DNA of 32,456 nt from positions 1 through 32,456 of the IMG/VR virus record IMGVR_UViG_3300022888_000022, one strand, 5' to 3'. This DNA is from a virus. Below, in pieces: positions 6,431 through 13,416 of this stretch (positions within the stretch are counted from its first letter, which is position 1; the number at the start of each line of letters is the position of its first letter). The notes beneath the pieces were generated by a model, which saw only the letters and a list, made by a program, of their open reading frames with translations, was not told the DNA's origin and searched no databases. The position numbers and the translations under genes were made by a program.

Positions 6431-8918
6431 ATTTCTTTGATTGCATTATATCGCGAATATTGCCTTCAAGAGAGCGGAATTTGTTTGGCTCATAAGACTC
6501 GATATACATATTTAATTCGTATTTGCCGCCGCCCATGCCGAATACCTGCATCTGGAGGGCTTTGTTCTTGACTTTCTTACCATTTTTCGTAACAGCGATA
6601 GAGAAAGAATTGGTATTACCTTCAGAAGGCTTTCTTGGACCAACCGCGACCTTGGTATGGTAATCGTCTTCATCTACCTCAAATCCACGCTCGGCGGCTT
6701 TGGCCACAGCATGTTGAACGGCCGATGAATACGAGTTATGGTAAACCACATAATCCGATTTCTTCTCAAGGACGAGGCTGCCTTCTGGTTCGGCTGATTC
6801 TTGTGTCTCTACCTTGGTGTTGCAACCACACTTGCAATCGGCGGGGCATTTACACTTACCAGTTTCATTTCCACAAGAGCATTTTTCGGTATCGCCACTA
6901 TTCTCATCTTCGGTCATGTCAATATCCTCAGCAAGTACCCAGCCTTTCTTTAGAAAAGCTTTAACCTCTTTGGACTTGACGCGCTTGACTTCTTGAGTCT
7001 TGGGATTAGCCACCAGCTCTGTGTCTGTATTAAAGAATTTGTCTTTATCTACGGACTTGCTTTTTATACCTTTGTTCTTTCTGTCATTCAATCCCTGAAA
7101 AAATGATTTGCCTTGACGCTCATCAAGACTTTCCTCATCCATTTTCGTCAACGGTTTTGGAGTATGATCATGGGATTTCTCGCCGCCAAATAAGACTTTT
7201 ACCGTCTTGTCTTTGCCATATCCCTTCCAGACTATCTCATGTGTATGACCATGGGCGCGGGTTGTCATAGGATCGAAATGATGGAAATCATGGGTATGTC
7301 CAGCGGAACTGTCGGTCGTCCATACGGCATATTCGTCGGATGTCATAGGCACAGCCGCTTGCATGGCCATATTACCTTTGTCGTCCATCTTTTTCTGAGG
7401 CACTTTAGCTTCGGCTTCAAAGAATAACTCCATCTCCTCGGCAGACATATCGTTCTCCTGAACGGCGGCTTTCAGGCCCTTATGAGATGCCCAGGCTTTA
7501 GCCATGAATTTCTCTTTCCGATCTGCGCCTTGAAGTGAATCAAACTTAGCCATTGCTTGTCTGGCGAGTGTAGGATTAACCTTCTCTTTCTTGCCATCCT
7601 TGAACGTGACGGGCTTCTGACCGCGGAGAGACACAACTTTACGGAGTTGCATGATAATATTTACAACTTTACCCTCGCCGTCATCTGCCTCTGAATCGTC
7701 ATCAACATCTGCCACGTCCTTCTTGGACAACATGCCAGTCTGGCCCATGTGGCGACGGGCATCACGTTGGGCACGGGCTGAATTGCTTCGGGCCTCGGTC
7801 AATTCTTCAGCGTGGCTGATGTCCGCCCAATTCTTAGCTTTGCGGCTTGCCATCATAATTGCCGCTTCTTTATCAGGAACATTTTTGACAGTGATTTTAC
7901 CGGTTCCGCCCTGTTTCTTTCTATAGAACACACGGAAGGTCTTTTTCGCTTCGCCAAGAATTTCGCCTCTCATTTGATCTAATACGCTCAAGGTTTCTTC
8001 TTCCATTTCAGTCTCCGTTGTCTTTAATGAATGGACATCTTGCTTACCGAGGCCCTCTTTGCGCCGTACTTTATATGCGGCTTCTTTTTCTGTGCGGGCT
8101 GTGACGGTGTGTTTACCGCGTGAACCACGAGTACCCATCATGTCCATCGAATATTCTGAGGATTCATCCATCGTCCATTTGACGCCGCCTGCAATTTTGA
8201 ATTTTGGTGCTGCGGCTTCCCTTTCAGTTTTGAAATCACCCATACGGAGTTTCTGTGTAGCTTCGTCGGTAGGACCATAACCTTTAGGTGTACGATCAGT
8301 GATTTTTGCACCCTTCTTGGACTGGTTCTTCTTGACCTTCGCCAGTATATTTTTCAGATGATCTGCCTTGGCTTTACCTTTAAGAAACTCTTTACCCTCG
8401 CCCAAACCACCAGCTCCAGCATCTGCTTCACGGTGTCTTGGCTCTGCGCGATTGACTGCTTGGGTCTGGACTGCTAGATTTTTCGGATCGTTATTCTCGG
8501 GATTGTTGTCTTTGTGATGGACGTCCATTTTGTCGCCCTTCTTGACTTTACCCAGTTTCTCCATAGCATAGCGGGCTCGTTTTCTCGCACGGTTCTTAGC
8601 CATCTGTTCTGGCTTACCGTGATAATTGGCGCGTTCTTTGGCGTAGTCCCGCTCGGCAAGAGTTTCCTCTTCCAGCTTAGGATTGACCTCAACAGGCTCC
8701 TTCTTAGCTTTCTTGCCCTTCTTACCGTCATCCGCTTCTGGATTATCCGTCTCTACGGAATTGTCGTCGTCCTTGGTCTTCTTATTACCAGCGGGCGCCG
8801 CAACACCTTGCTTCTCTGTTCTGGTATGAACTTCCACAATTTCCCAGCCCTTTGCCAACCATACGGATGGGAAAGCAACCTCTCTTACAGCACCATTTTT
8901 GGTAATCTTAGTCTTCAT
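6426..8918 (-). CDS. large Lys/Glu-rich structural or prohead protein with HNH-like, His-rich and Cys-rich segments
   Basis: An 830-residue, highly charged, low-complexity protein. The N terminus has WLAKGWEIVEV, echoed by FLKKGWVLAED at 655-664. Residues 98-160 hold a YHGKPEQMAKNRARKRAR-type stretch and DVHHKDNNPENNDPKNL (132-148), an HNH-like motif frequent in marine T4-like head proteins. There is a histidine cluster at 541-561 (HTHDFHH, HGHTHE) and seven cysteines within 680-699 in CxC spacing. Candidate (L/I)xE-Ala prohead-protease sites are LGEA (321-324) and LTEA (373-376). Its composition and position suggest a scaffold, core or internal head protein, but the exact role is unknown. 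Its first 11 bases overlap the upstream gene. Confidence 0.6.
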   Translation of the reverse strand: MKTKITKNGAVREVAFPSVWLAKGWEIVEVHTRTEKQGVAAPAGNKKTKDDDNSVETDNPEADDGKKGKKAKKEPVEVNPKLEEETLAERDYAKERANYHGKPEQMAKNRARKRARYAMEKLGKVKKGDKMDVHHKDNNPENNDPKNLAVQTQAVNRAEPRHREADAGAGGLGEGKEFLKGKAKADHLKNILAKVKKNQSKKGAKITDRTPKGYGPTDEATQKLRMGDFKTEREAAAPKFKIAGGVKWTMDESSEYSMDMMGTRGSRGKHTVTARTEKEAAYKVRRKEGLGKQDVHSLKTTETEMEEETLSVLDQMRGEILGEAKKTFRVFYRKKQGGTGKITVKNVPDKEAAIMMASRKAKNWADISHAEELTEARSNSARAQRDARRHMGQTGMLSKKDVADVDDDSEADDGEGKVVNIIMQLRKVVSLRGQKPVTFKDGKKEKVNPTLARQAMAKFDSLQGADRKEKFMAKAWASHKGLKAAVQENDMSAEEMELFFEAEAKVPQKKMDDKGNMAMQAAVPMTSDEYAVWTTDSSAGHTHDFHHFDPMTTRAHGHTHEIVWKGYGKDKTVKVLFGGEKSHDHTPKPLTKMDEESLDERQGKSFFQGLNDRKNKGIKSKSVDKDKFFNTDTELVANPKTQEVKRVKSKEVKAFLKKGWVLAEDIDMTEDENSGDTEKCSCGNETGKCKCPADCKCGCNTKVETQESAEPEGSLVLEKKSDYVVYHNSYSSAVQHAVAKAAERGFEVDEDDYHTKVAVGPRKPSEGNTNSFSIAVTKNGKKVKNKALQMQVFGMGGGKYELNMYIESYEPNKFRSLEGNIRDIMQSKKL

Positions 8919-9123
8919 TTTTCTGTCCTACTGCGGCCATTTCGGAGGCAGATGCCCCCATTTTTTCCAGCTCTCGCAAGCCGTCTAAACGTTGCGTGGT
9001 ACCAGCGACCATGTTATCACTGATCGATTGAATCTGTGCCGCGCGGGTATCAACGCTATTTCTCAATACCCCGGATACGGCTGCTACAAGCGGATCGTCT
9101 TTTTTGTGCCATGGATTGATCAT
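8908..9123 (-). CDS. small protein of unknown function in structural block
   Basis: A 71-residue soluble protein, predicted mainly helical, with no recognisable catalytic motif. It starts MINPWHKKDDPL and continues as an amphipathic helix (VSGVLRNSVDTRAAQIQSI) and an Ala/Ser-rich C terminus. A good AGGAG Shine-Dalgarno precedes the ATG. The gene overlaps the start of the 830-residue structural gene by 11 nt and follows the nucleotidyltransferase fusion by 14 nt, so it should be co-expressed late. I do not recognise the family. Confidence 0.6.
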   Translation of the reverse strand: MINPWHKKDDPLVAAVSGVLRNSVDTRAAQIQSISDNMVAGTTQRLDGLRELEKMGASASEMAAVGQKNED

Positions 9124-9137
9124 ATCAATACTCCTAA

Positions 9138-10397
9138 TTATCTATGTTTTCTAATACTATTGATAAGGTTCAATAGATTTCTGGTTTCTTTGATAGGTTC
9201 TTCACTATCGGGATACATCTTCTCGATTGAGATATGAGGACTATCCTTCAGGTATTTATCTTTGAGCTTTTTCGTACCCATTTCGCCTGCTCCACCATCT
9301 TCTGGTAGCAAATCTGCATCCTCATAAAGGGCTGAACCGCCAGTTGCGAAAGAGTTGACTCTTGCAAAGGCATACTGTGAGGGCGTTAGGTGGTCGACGT
9401 TCAGGCTTTGGTGCTCATCCAGACCGCGTTGGTAAACTTGCTCTAATACCTCCAGCGGGATATTCCATTTGTCTGCCTTGGCTTCAAGAGCCTCGTGCTG
9501 GCGTTTTTGGTTCCGCTTCGCGAGCAGGTCCTTGCGGACCAGACGTTTGGTCTTCTTGGCTTCGCGCTCAATCCGTTTCTGGATTGCCTGAGATTTATTG
9601 ATTCTGTTGCCGATACGGACCCTATCAGCTAATGATTGGTCGCCCTTGGTCTTGCCGCCAGAAAGTCTTTCTGCCGCAGATGCCCGTGCATGACGCCGTG
9701 CGATCTTCTCGGACCTTGCGGCGATATTTCTTGATGGATTACGCTCGGCTTTCTTGCGGCCGCGTTTGATTTTTGATCTGTTGACGCCCTTGAACTTGCG
9801 GCGCATTTTCAGTAGGTCACCTACTTTAAGCTGCCGTGGAGCCTCGTCTAACACTTCTTCGGTCATTACACCTAATCCTTTCCTTACGTCAGCCATAACT
9901 TTCTTTGCATCTTTGACTATTCGTCTTGGTAAACCTGAGGCAAATGATTTTAGATCACCATCTGCGGCGAACTGGCGCAATTTTGTGGCGCTAATACCTG
10001 CAGGTCCAGATGCATTGTCGTCCCGTTCTCCCGAGGACACGATTTTTATATCTTTGAAGCGTAATTTGAAATGCCCTAGGGCAGCTTTGAAGCCAGATAT
10101 TTCATCCTTACCCACGACAAAAATCAAATTATCATACTTTCCGTCCATTTCACGGAGAACATCTTTTATATTCCTATGGGAGGATTTGACTGCAATATCG
10201 CCAAAGGCCTTGGATACCCATTTTATCTTCTGTTCATATGTTAGGGGATTTTTGGCATTGCCAGTGGTGTGGGAAATATACAGGAATGGATCTGCGTTGG
10301 CTTTCCGTGCTACGCTCTTCAACGTATCTACGACAAGCTGGTGACCATTGGTCACGGGGTTCATACGTCCCCATCCTATCACCACGGTATCTTTCAT
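9138..10397 (-). CDS. cytidylyltransferase/NMNAT-like nucleotidyltransferase fused to a basic structural tail
   Basis: A 419-residue two-part protein. Residues 1-170 form a HIGH-superfamily nucleotidyltransferase domain: GWGRMNPVTNGH (8-19) with a T-N-G-H form of the HxGH site, and GISATKLR (134-141) matching the ISxTxxR signature. A VLDEA segment (182-186), a possible (L/I)xE-Ala prohead-protease site, separates it from a very basic region (about 195-300). A conserved-looking end follows with a WNIPLEVLEQVYQRG-type segment and AFARVNSFATGGSA. Similar fusions occur in marine T4-like phages; the substrate is unclear. The frame can open at a GTG at 10406, but the ATG at 10397 sits better behind GAGGA. 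A late promoter lies at 10444-10437. Confidence 0.65.
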   Translation of the reverse strand: MKDTVVIGWGRMNPVTNGHQLVVDTLKSVARKANADPFLYISHTTGNAKNPLTYEQKIKWVSKAFGDIAVKSSHRNIKDVLREMDGKYDNLIFVVGKDEISGFKAALGHFKLRFKDIKIVSSGERDDNASGPAGISATKLRQFAADGDLKSFASGLPRRIVKDAKKVMADVRKGLGVMTEEVLDEAPRQLKVGDLLKMRRKFKGVNRSKIKRGRKKAERNPSRNIAARSEKIARRHARASAAERLSGGKTKGDQSLADRVRIGNRINKSQAIQKRIEREAKKTKRLVRKDLLAKRNQKRQHEALEAKADKWNIPLEVLEQVYQRGLDEHQSLNVDHLTPSQYAFARVNSFATGGSALYEDADLLPEDGGAGEMGTKKLKDKYLKDSPHISIEKMYPDSEEPIKETRNLLNLINSIRKHR

Positions 10398-10436
10398 ATT
10401 CCTCACCGGTTTGGCGTACCCTAACAGCGTTCTATG

Positions 10437-10444
10437 TATTTATA
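10437..10444 (-). promoter_or_regulatory. T4-type late promoter
   Basis: TATAAATA on the minus strand, 39 bases upstream of the nucleotidyltransferase-fusion ATG at 10397. A TTGAGC hexamer 16 bp upstream of its TATAAA could also give weak sigma70 recognition. Confidence 0.7.
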
Positions 10445-10473
10445 AGAAATTGGTTGTTTGGCTCAAATAATAC

Positions 10474-10502
10474 TTGACAACCATGCAATACCATGTTATA
10501 AT
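10474..10502 (+). promoter_or_regulatory. perfect-consensus sigma70 promoter on the opposite strand
   Basis: On the plus strand TTGACA (10474-10479), a 17-bp spacer ending in TGT and TATAAT (10497-10502) make an ideal promoter with extended -10. It points right, against every gene in the window. The nearest downstream plus-strand ATG (10507) opens only an 8-codon frame, so the product would be an antisense or non-coding RNA across the structural genes. Confidence 0.75.
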
Positions 10503-10523
10503 AGGTATGTACCCTTATGAATG

Positions 10524-10745
10524 TTACTTATGAATATGACTAACGATACCTGACATCCAGTCAACGGTAGTATGGGTATACGCCTTAGCTGCGGCCACAT
10601 TCTGTTTACGAAATCCCATAAGAAAATCTTTAGTTGCCTGGTCATTGACATAGATGGATAGAAAGGTATCCGATACCTTTTCATATGCTTTGATGCCAGT
10701 CATTATGCCTGATTTGAGTAAAAACGAGTTCATTTCTTCATCCAT
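10524..10745 (-). CDS. small protein of unknown function after the P-loop kinase
   Basis: A 73-residue soluble protein (MDEEMNSFLLKSGIMTG...) with no recognised domain and a helical, mixed-charge composition. Its frame overlaps the end of the upstream kinase gene by 16 nt if the first ATG is used. A second ATG at 10733 overlaps the kinase stop in the classic ATGA arrangement and may be the real start by translational coupling. After it come 126 bases without a minus-strand gene, which hold the late promoter at 10437 and the opposite-facing promoter at 10474. Confidence 0.55.
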   Translation of the reverse strand: MDEEMNSFLLKSGIMTGIKAYEKVSDTFLSIYVNDQATKDFLMGFRKQNVAAAKAYTHTTVDWMSGIVSHIHK

Positions 10746-11476
10746 GTCTGTATTGCACGTTTGGTTTTTGCGATATTCTTTCGAGGATCACCACTACTTG
10801 TATCTATAAACAGTTTATTCTTGCCGAATACTGGCATCAATTTATCTCTAACCTTCTGTGTTACTAGAAGAGAAGATTTGAGAATTTTAGGATCGACTGT
10901 TCTACCACCACCCGAAAGGCGTTTGTTGCTTCTATCTTGAATCGTATCGAAAACCCTCTGGAAGTTTTCGTCTTTTGACAGATCAAGCATAGGTTGAACA
11001 CCAACCATTATTGCAAACGTTTTGTAACCTTGGTCTTCCAAAAGCTTTTTCTTGTTAGCTACCGCACCCAGATTGCCGCCGGTCTCGACAAACACCACGT
11101 TTTTTCTGGCGCTGGTAACATCGGCGTTCTTTCTTTTGGTTATTTCATTTGCTACTACCCTCGCGCGGGTGACCGTTGGCTTTGACGTTTTGAAGAAATC
11201 CATAGGATCATCAAGATCGGCCATTTTAACTGGTTTCTTAGCGTTCGCTTTCTGCTCAGCCGTCTTTGGTTTGGGAAGGGAAATGGTCATCGATAGACCG
11301 AATTTCTTCAACATTTTGTCTAGAGGCTCGTCGGTATCGATCAATTCAAAGCCCAGGCCTTTAACGATGGCCTGTTCTGCGATGGTAGATTTACCAGAGG
11401 CAGCACCTCCCAGAACCCAAACGGCGCTGGGCTTTGGCGTCTTAGCTTCCTCGATATGTGTGGTAAATGATTTCAT
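10730..11476 (-). CDS. P-loop kinase (zeta-toxin-like) with a head-targeting-like leader
   Basis: A 248-residue P-loop NTPase. The Walker A motif GGAASGKST is at residues 23-31, followed by IDTDEPLDKM (about 46-55) and a strand with VVFVETGGNLGA, an arrangement like zeta-toxin or polynucleotide-kinase-type small kinases. The substrate is unknown. The first eleven residues, MKSFTTHIEEA, closely resemble the leader of T4 internal head proteins (MKTYQEFIAEA), which targets proteins into the prohead and is cut after (L/I)xE by protease gp21. I infer, without proof, that this kinase could be packaged in the capsid. It lies within the structural block, four bases downstream of the 443-residue gene's stop. 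Confidence 0.65.
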   Translation of the reverse strand: MKSFTTHIEEAKTPKPSAVWVLGGAASGKSTIAEQAIVKGLGFELIDTDEPLDKMLKKFGLSMTISLPKPKTAEQKANAKKPVKMADLDDPMDFFKTSKPTVTRARVVANEITKRKNADVTSARKNVVFVETGGNLGAVANKKKLLEDQGYKTFAIMVGVQPMLDLSKDENFQRVFDTIQDRSNKRLSGGGRTVDPKILKSSLLVTQKVRDKLMPVFGKNKLFIDTSSGDPRKNIAKTKRAIQTWMKK

Positions 11477-11480
11477 TGGA

Positions 11481-12812
11481 TTATGCCTTCATCGTGTAGT
11501 TTATTAGTCCATGTGGTGCCTTGATTTTGTCCATTGCCGAGGCGAATGAAAAATTCAATTTGACTTTTTTGGTGGAAACAACTTTGAAATGGATATCACC
11601 ACGAAGCCATTTTGTTTTGTCTAGATTCGCTTGGAGAAAATCTTTACCTGCCAAAATTCGGTACATTTCATCCATGGAATTCTTGTCGTTTTTTAGCATA
11701 CTCATGGTTTTTTGACTTAAAAATGCACTGAATGATCCAGGAGCATGTTTGGCGATCTTTGGATTATTGTCTTTGAAAGATAGCATCTTTTGAATGGCTG
11801 CTAATGTGGCTGGAGACAATTTTTCAGGATGTTTTTCATGGGCGACGATATCGCGGAAGATATCAAGGACATTGGATTTCGTCACTTTATTTTTGAGGAT
11901 ATGCTTTTGGCCGTAATAATACAGGATTTCTCGACCACCTCTTTTATTTTCCAACATATCTATGGTAATTCCTGCCTCTTTGGCAGAAATCACGATATCA
12001 CGAAAAACTGAATTTTTCAAGGTCTTGGCATCTTTCATGCCCTTGGGTAAAATATTGGAGAAGAATGATGCCGCCGCGCCTGTACCAAACTTACTGGAGA
12101 CTAAAAGGATTGATCCATCAATCAATTCAATCGCACTATCTATCCCTGGAAAGCTGGGATCATCGGGCAACACAAATGTTCTTGGCTTCTTTTTGATGAT
12201 TTTTGGGGTTATTCCACCACGATCACCTCTGTTTTTGAATGCAAGATAGCCGATCAATAACTCGCCAATGAAAGAGCCTAATTCCGTTTTATGTGCTTTG
12301 GCTATGTCTGATCCCCAATCGATAAATGTAGGATCGGATTGCTTGAAATAATTCTCCATAACCGAAATGATTTTCTCATTAACATTCGGATTGGCTTTCA
12401 AACCTTGAAGAGTTTTATCGGCGATTTCCTTGGCGCTGGATAATACGAAACTTTGAACGGGCACACCAGCAATGGGAAAAACCTTAGCTTTTGTCCTCGC
12501 TGATTTCAATAGATTAGCCACGTCAATATTCAGCCTTTGGACTTGCCCTTTTTCACTGATGGGCTTGGAGATTTCCTTTTCCATCATAAATCCAAACATG
12601 GTCTTATTATTTTTCTTGTATTGGATTTGGTATCTCGGCTCATATGATGGCATAATAGGCACGGTAATTGGATAACCATGCTTTAATGTATCAATTTGTT
12701 TCTTTTCCGCATCAAATACCCGGGCGAAACCCGTTTTTGGAGATTGGACCAAAGTTTCCACAATTTTTTTACTGAAATACTTTTCCCACTTCTCTTTTCC
12801 TGTTGCAGCCAT
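11481..12812 (-). CDS. conserved T4-like phage protein of unknown function
   Basis: A 443-residue protein starting MAATGKEKWEKYFSKK. The open frame extends upstream to 12983, but that extension overlaps the 74-residue gene and reads like non-coding sequence. The ATG at 12812 has an AAGGAG Shine-Dalgarno and matches the MAATGKEKW start I associate with this family in environmental T4-like phages. A central segment has GELLIGYLAF, then GIDSAIELIDGSILLVSSKFGTG-like residues (shown in part: GIDSAIELIDGS), loosely recalling a nuclease core. The canonical (D/E)xK is not clear, so no activity is claimed. Its ribosome-binding site and start lie inside a hairpin overlapping a late promoter. Confidence 0.6.
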   Translation of the reverse strand: MAATGKEKWEKYFSKKIVETLVQSPKTGFARVFDAEKKQIDTLKHGYPITVPIMPSYEPRYQIQYKKNNKTMFGFMMEKEISKPISEKGQVQRLNIDVANLLKSARTKAKVFPIAGVPVQSFVLSSAKEIADKTLQGLKANPNVNEKIISVMENYFKQSDPTFIDWGSDIAKAHKTELGSFIGELLIGYLAFKNRGDRGGITPKIIKKKPRTFVLPDDPSFPGIDSAIELIDGSILLVSSKFGTGAAASFFSNILPKGMKDAKTLKNSVFRDIVISAKEAGITIDMLENKRGGREILYYYGQKHILKNKVTKSNVLDIFRDIVAHEKHPEKLSPATLAAIQKMLSFKDNNPKIAKHAPGSFSAFLSQKTMSMLKNDKNSMDEMYRILAGKDFLQANLDKTKWLRGDIHFKVVSTKKVKLNFSFASAMDKIKAPHGLINYTMKA

Positions 12813-12839
12813 ATAAATACTCCTTATGGAGTATTTATA
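12812..12839 (-). promoter_or_regulatory. hairpin sequestering the ribosome-binding site, overlapping a late promoter
   Basis: A perfect 12-bp inverted repeat (12812-12823 with 12828-12839) with a 4-base loop. In RNA from upstream, the 3' arm holds the GGAG of the Shine-Dalgarno and the first base of the ATG. The 5' arm is the late promoter TATAAATA itself, so a late transcript would start near 12826 and lack that arm. Confidence 0.75.
12832..12839 (-). promoter_or_regulatory. T4-type late promoter
   Basis: TATAAATA on the minus strand. It overlaps the stop codon of the 74-residue gene and lies 19 bases upstream of the ATG at 12812. It forms the 5' arm of the hairpin described at this site. 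Confidence 0.75.
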
Positions 12840-13059
12840 AGCCAGTGACCTGCAGATATAGTTGATTCCATTCACGGCGTGTCCATGCCGGCGCCAAATC
12901 ATCGACCCAAACCTTGAACATCTCGTTGGTAACAACGGTATAAGGCGAGATATCGATCTTGATCTCGGCACCATCCGGTCCATGGAAGGTATGCCAGATT
13001 TTTCTGGTATCTTCGTCCTCGAAAATCTCTTCGGTATAGGTGTAACCTTGGTATTCCAT
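12835..13059 (-). CDS. small acidic protein of unknown function
   Basis: A 74-residue protein rich in aromatic and acidic residues (MEYQGYTYTEEIFEDEDTRK, then IWHTFHGPDGAEIKIDISPY). It looks like a small globular alpha/beta fold, and I do not recognise the family. Its ATG overlaps the stop of the 49-residue gene upstream (TAATG), so both should be translated from the early promoter at 13236-13264. Its own stop codon is part of the late promoter box at 12839-12832, placing it at the border of early cassette and late structural block. Confidence 0.6.
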   Translation of the reverse strand: MEYQGYTYTEEIFEDEDTRKIWHTFHGPDGAEIKIDISPYTVVTNEMFKVWVDDLAPAWTRREWNQLYLQVTGL

Positions 13060-13208
13060 TACACTTCCTCCGTGGTCAATTCGACTTCGCCGTAACCGAA
13101 TTCTCTGATAGCGGCGCTATACTGGCGACGGGCATATTCCTCGGACAAATAATGCTTTGTCGTTTTCGGGGTTTTTATGGTAATCATCAACATTTTGGTA
13201 TCTCTCAT
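13059..13208 (-). CDS. 49-residue small protein
   Basis: A short frame beginning MRDTKMLMITIKTPKT and ending GYGEVELTTEEV. It contains a tyrosine-rich helix (HYLSEEYARRQYSAAI), so it reads as a real small protein. It is the first gene behind a sigma70 promoter (13236-13264) and is coupled to the next gene by a TAATG overlap. The Shine-Dalgarno is only a weak AGAGAG, and the internal ATGs at codons 6 and 8 are alternative starts. The function is unknown. Confidence 0.55.
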   Translation of the reverse strand: MRDTKMLMITIKTPKTTKHYLSEEYARRQYSAAIREFGYGEVELTTEEV

Positions 13209-13235
13209 TTCTCTCTGTTTTCTCATTCTATATAC

Positions 13236-13264
13236 ATCTTACGACATTTCCGCCGTAATGTCAA
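13236..13264 (-). promoter_or_regulatory. sigma70-type early promoter, copy A of a duplicated promoter-leader
   Basis: TTGACA (13264-13259), a 17-bp spacer and TAAGAT (13241-13236). About 53 bases from the -35 box into the leader are nearly identical to the promoter at 14094-14122 (differences in a 5-base spacer block and at one further base), so this is a recent duplication or a conserved regulatory unit. Confidence 0.8.
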
Positions 13265-13267
13265 CCA

Positions 13268-13399
13268 TTATTTTTGATGAAATGAGCGAATTATTGCGAG
13301 TTCTCTTCCAATCTCCCGCAGTGCCTCGGCACAATAGGCTATCATAAGGGCTATTACGAAGAGTATAAAGCAACCCAGGATAAGGAGAAAATATATCAT
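13268..13399 (-). CDS. 43-residue small membrane protein
   Basis: A short gene encoding one hydrophobic helix (MIYFLLILGCFILFVIALMI) followed by a charged amphipathic tail (AYCAEALREIGRELAI). An AAAGGA Shine-Dalgarno lies seven bases before the ATG. It follows the PD-(D/E)XK-like gene by 17 bases and is probably transcribed with it. A single-pass protein with its tail in the cytoplasm or periplasm is likely. The role is unknown; small membrane proteins in early phage operons often act on host envelope processes or superinfection. The longer open frame covering the same bases (13239-13457) is a shadow. Confidence 0.6.
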   Translation of the reverse strand: MIYFLLILGCFILFVIALMIAYCAEALREIGRELAIIRSFHQK

Positions 13400-13416
13400 G
13401 GTACCATCCTTTATTT

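Noticed and set aside
10496-10684. 62-codon minus-strand frame
   Set aside because: It overlaps the better supported 73-residue gene in another frame and runs into the promoter region.
12813-12983. N-terminal extension of the 443-residue protein
   Set aside because: It overlaps the 74-residue gene in another frame and reads as Arg/Ser/Tyr-rich nonsense. The ATG at 12812 has AAGGAG.
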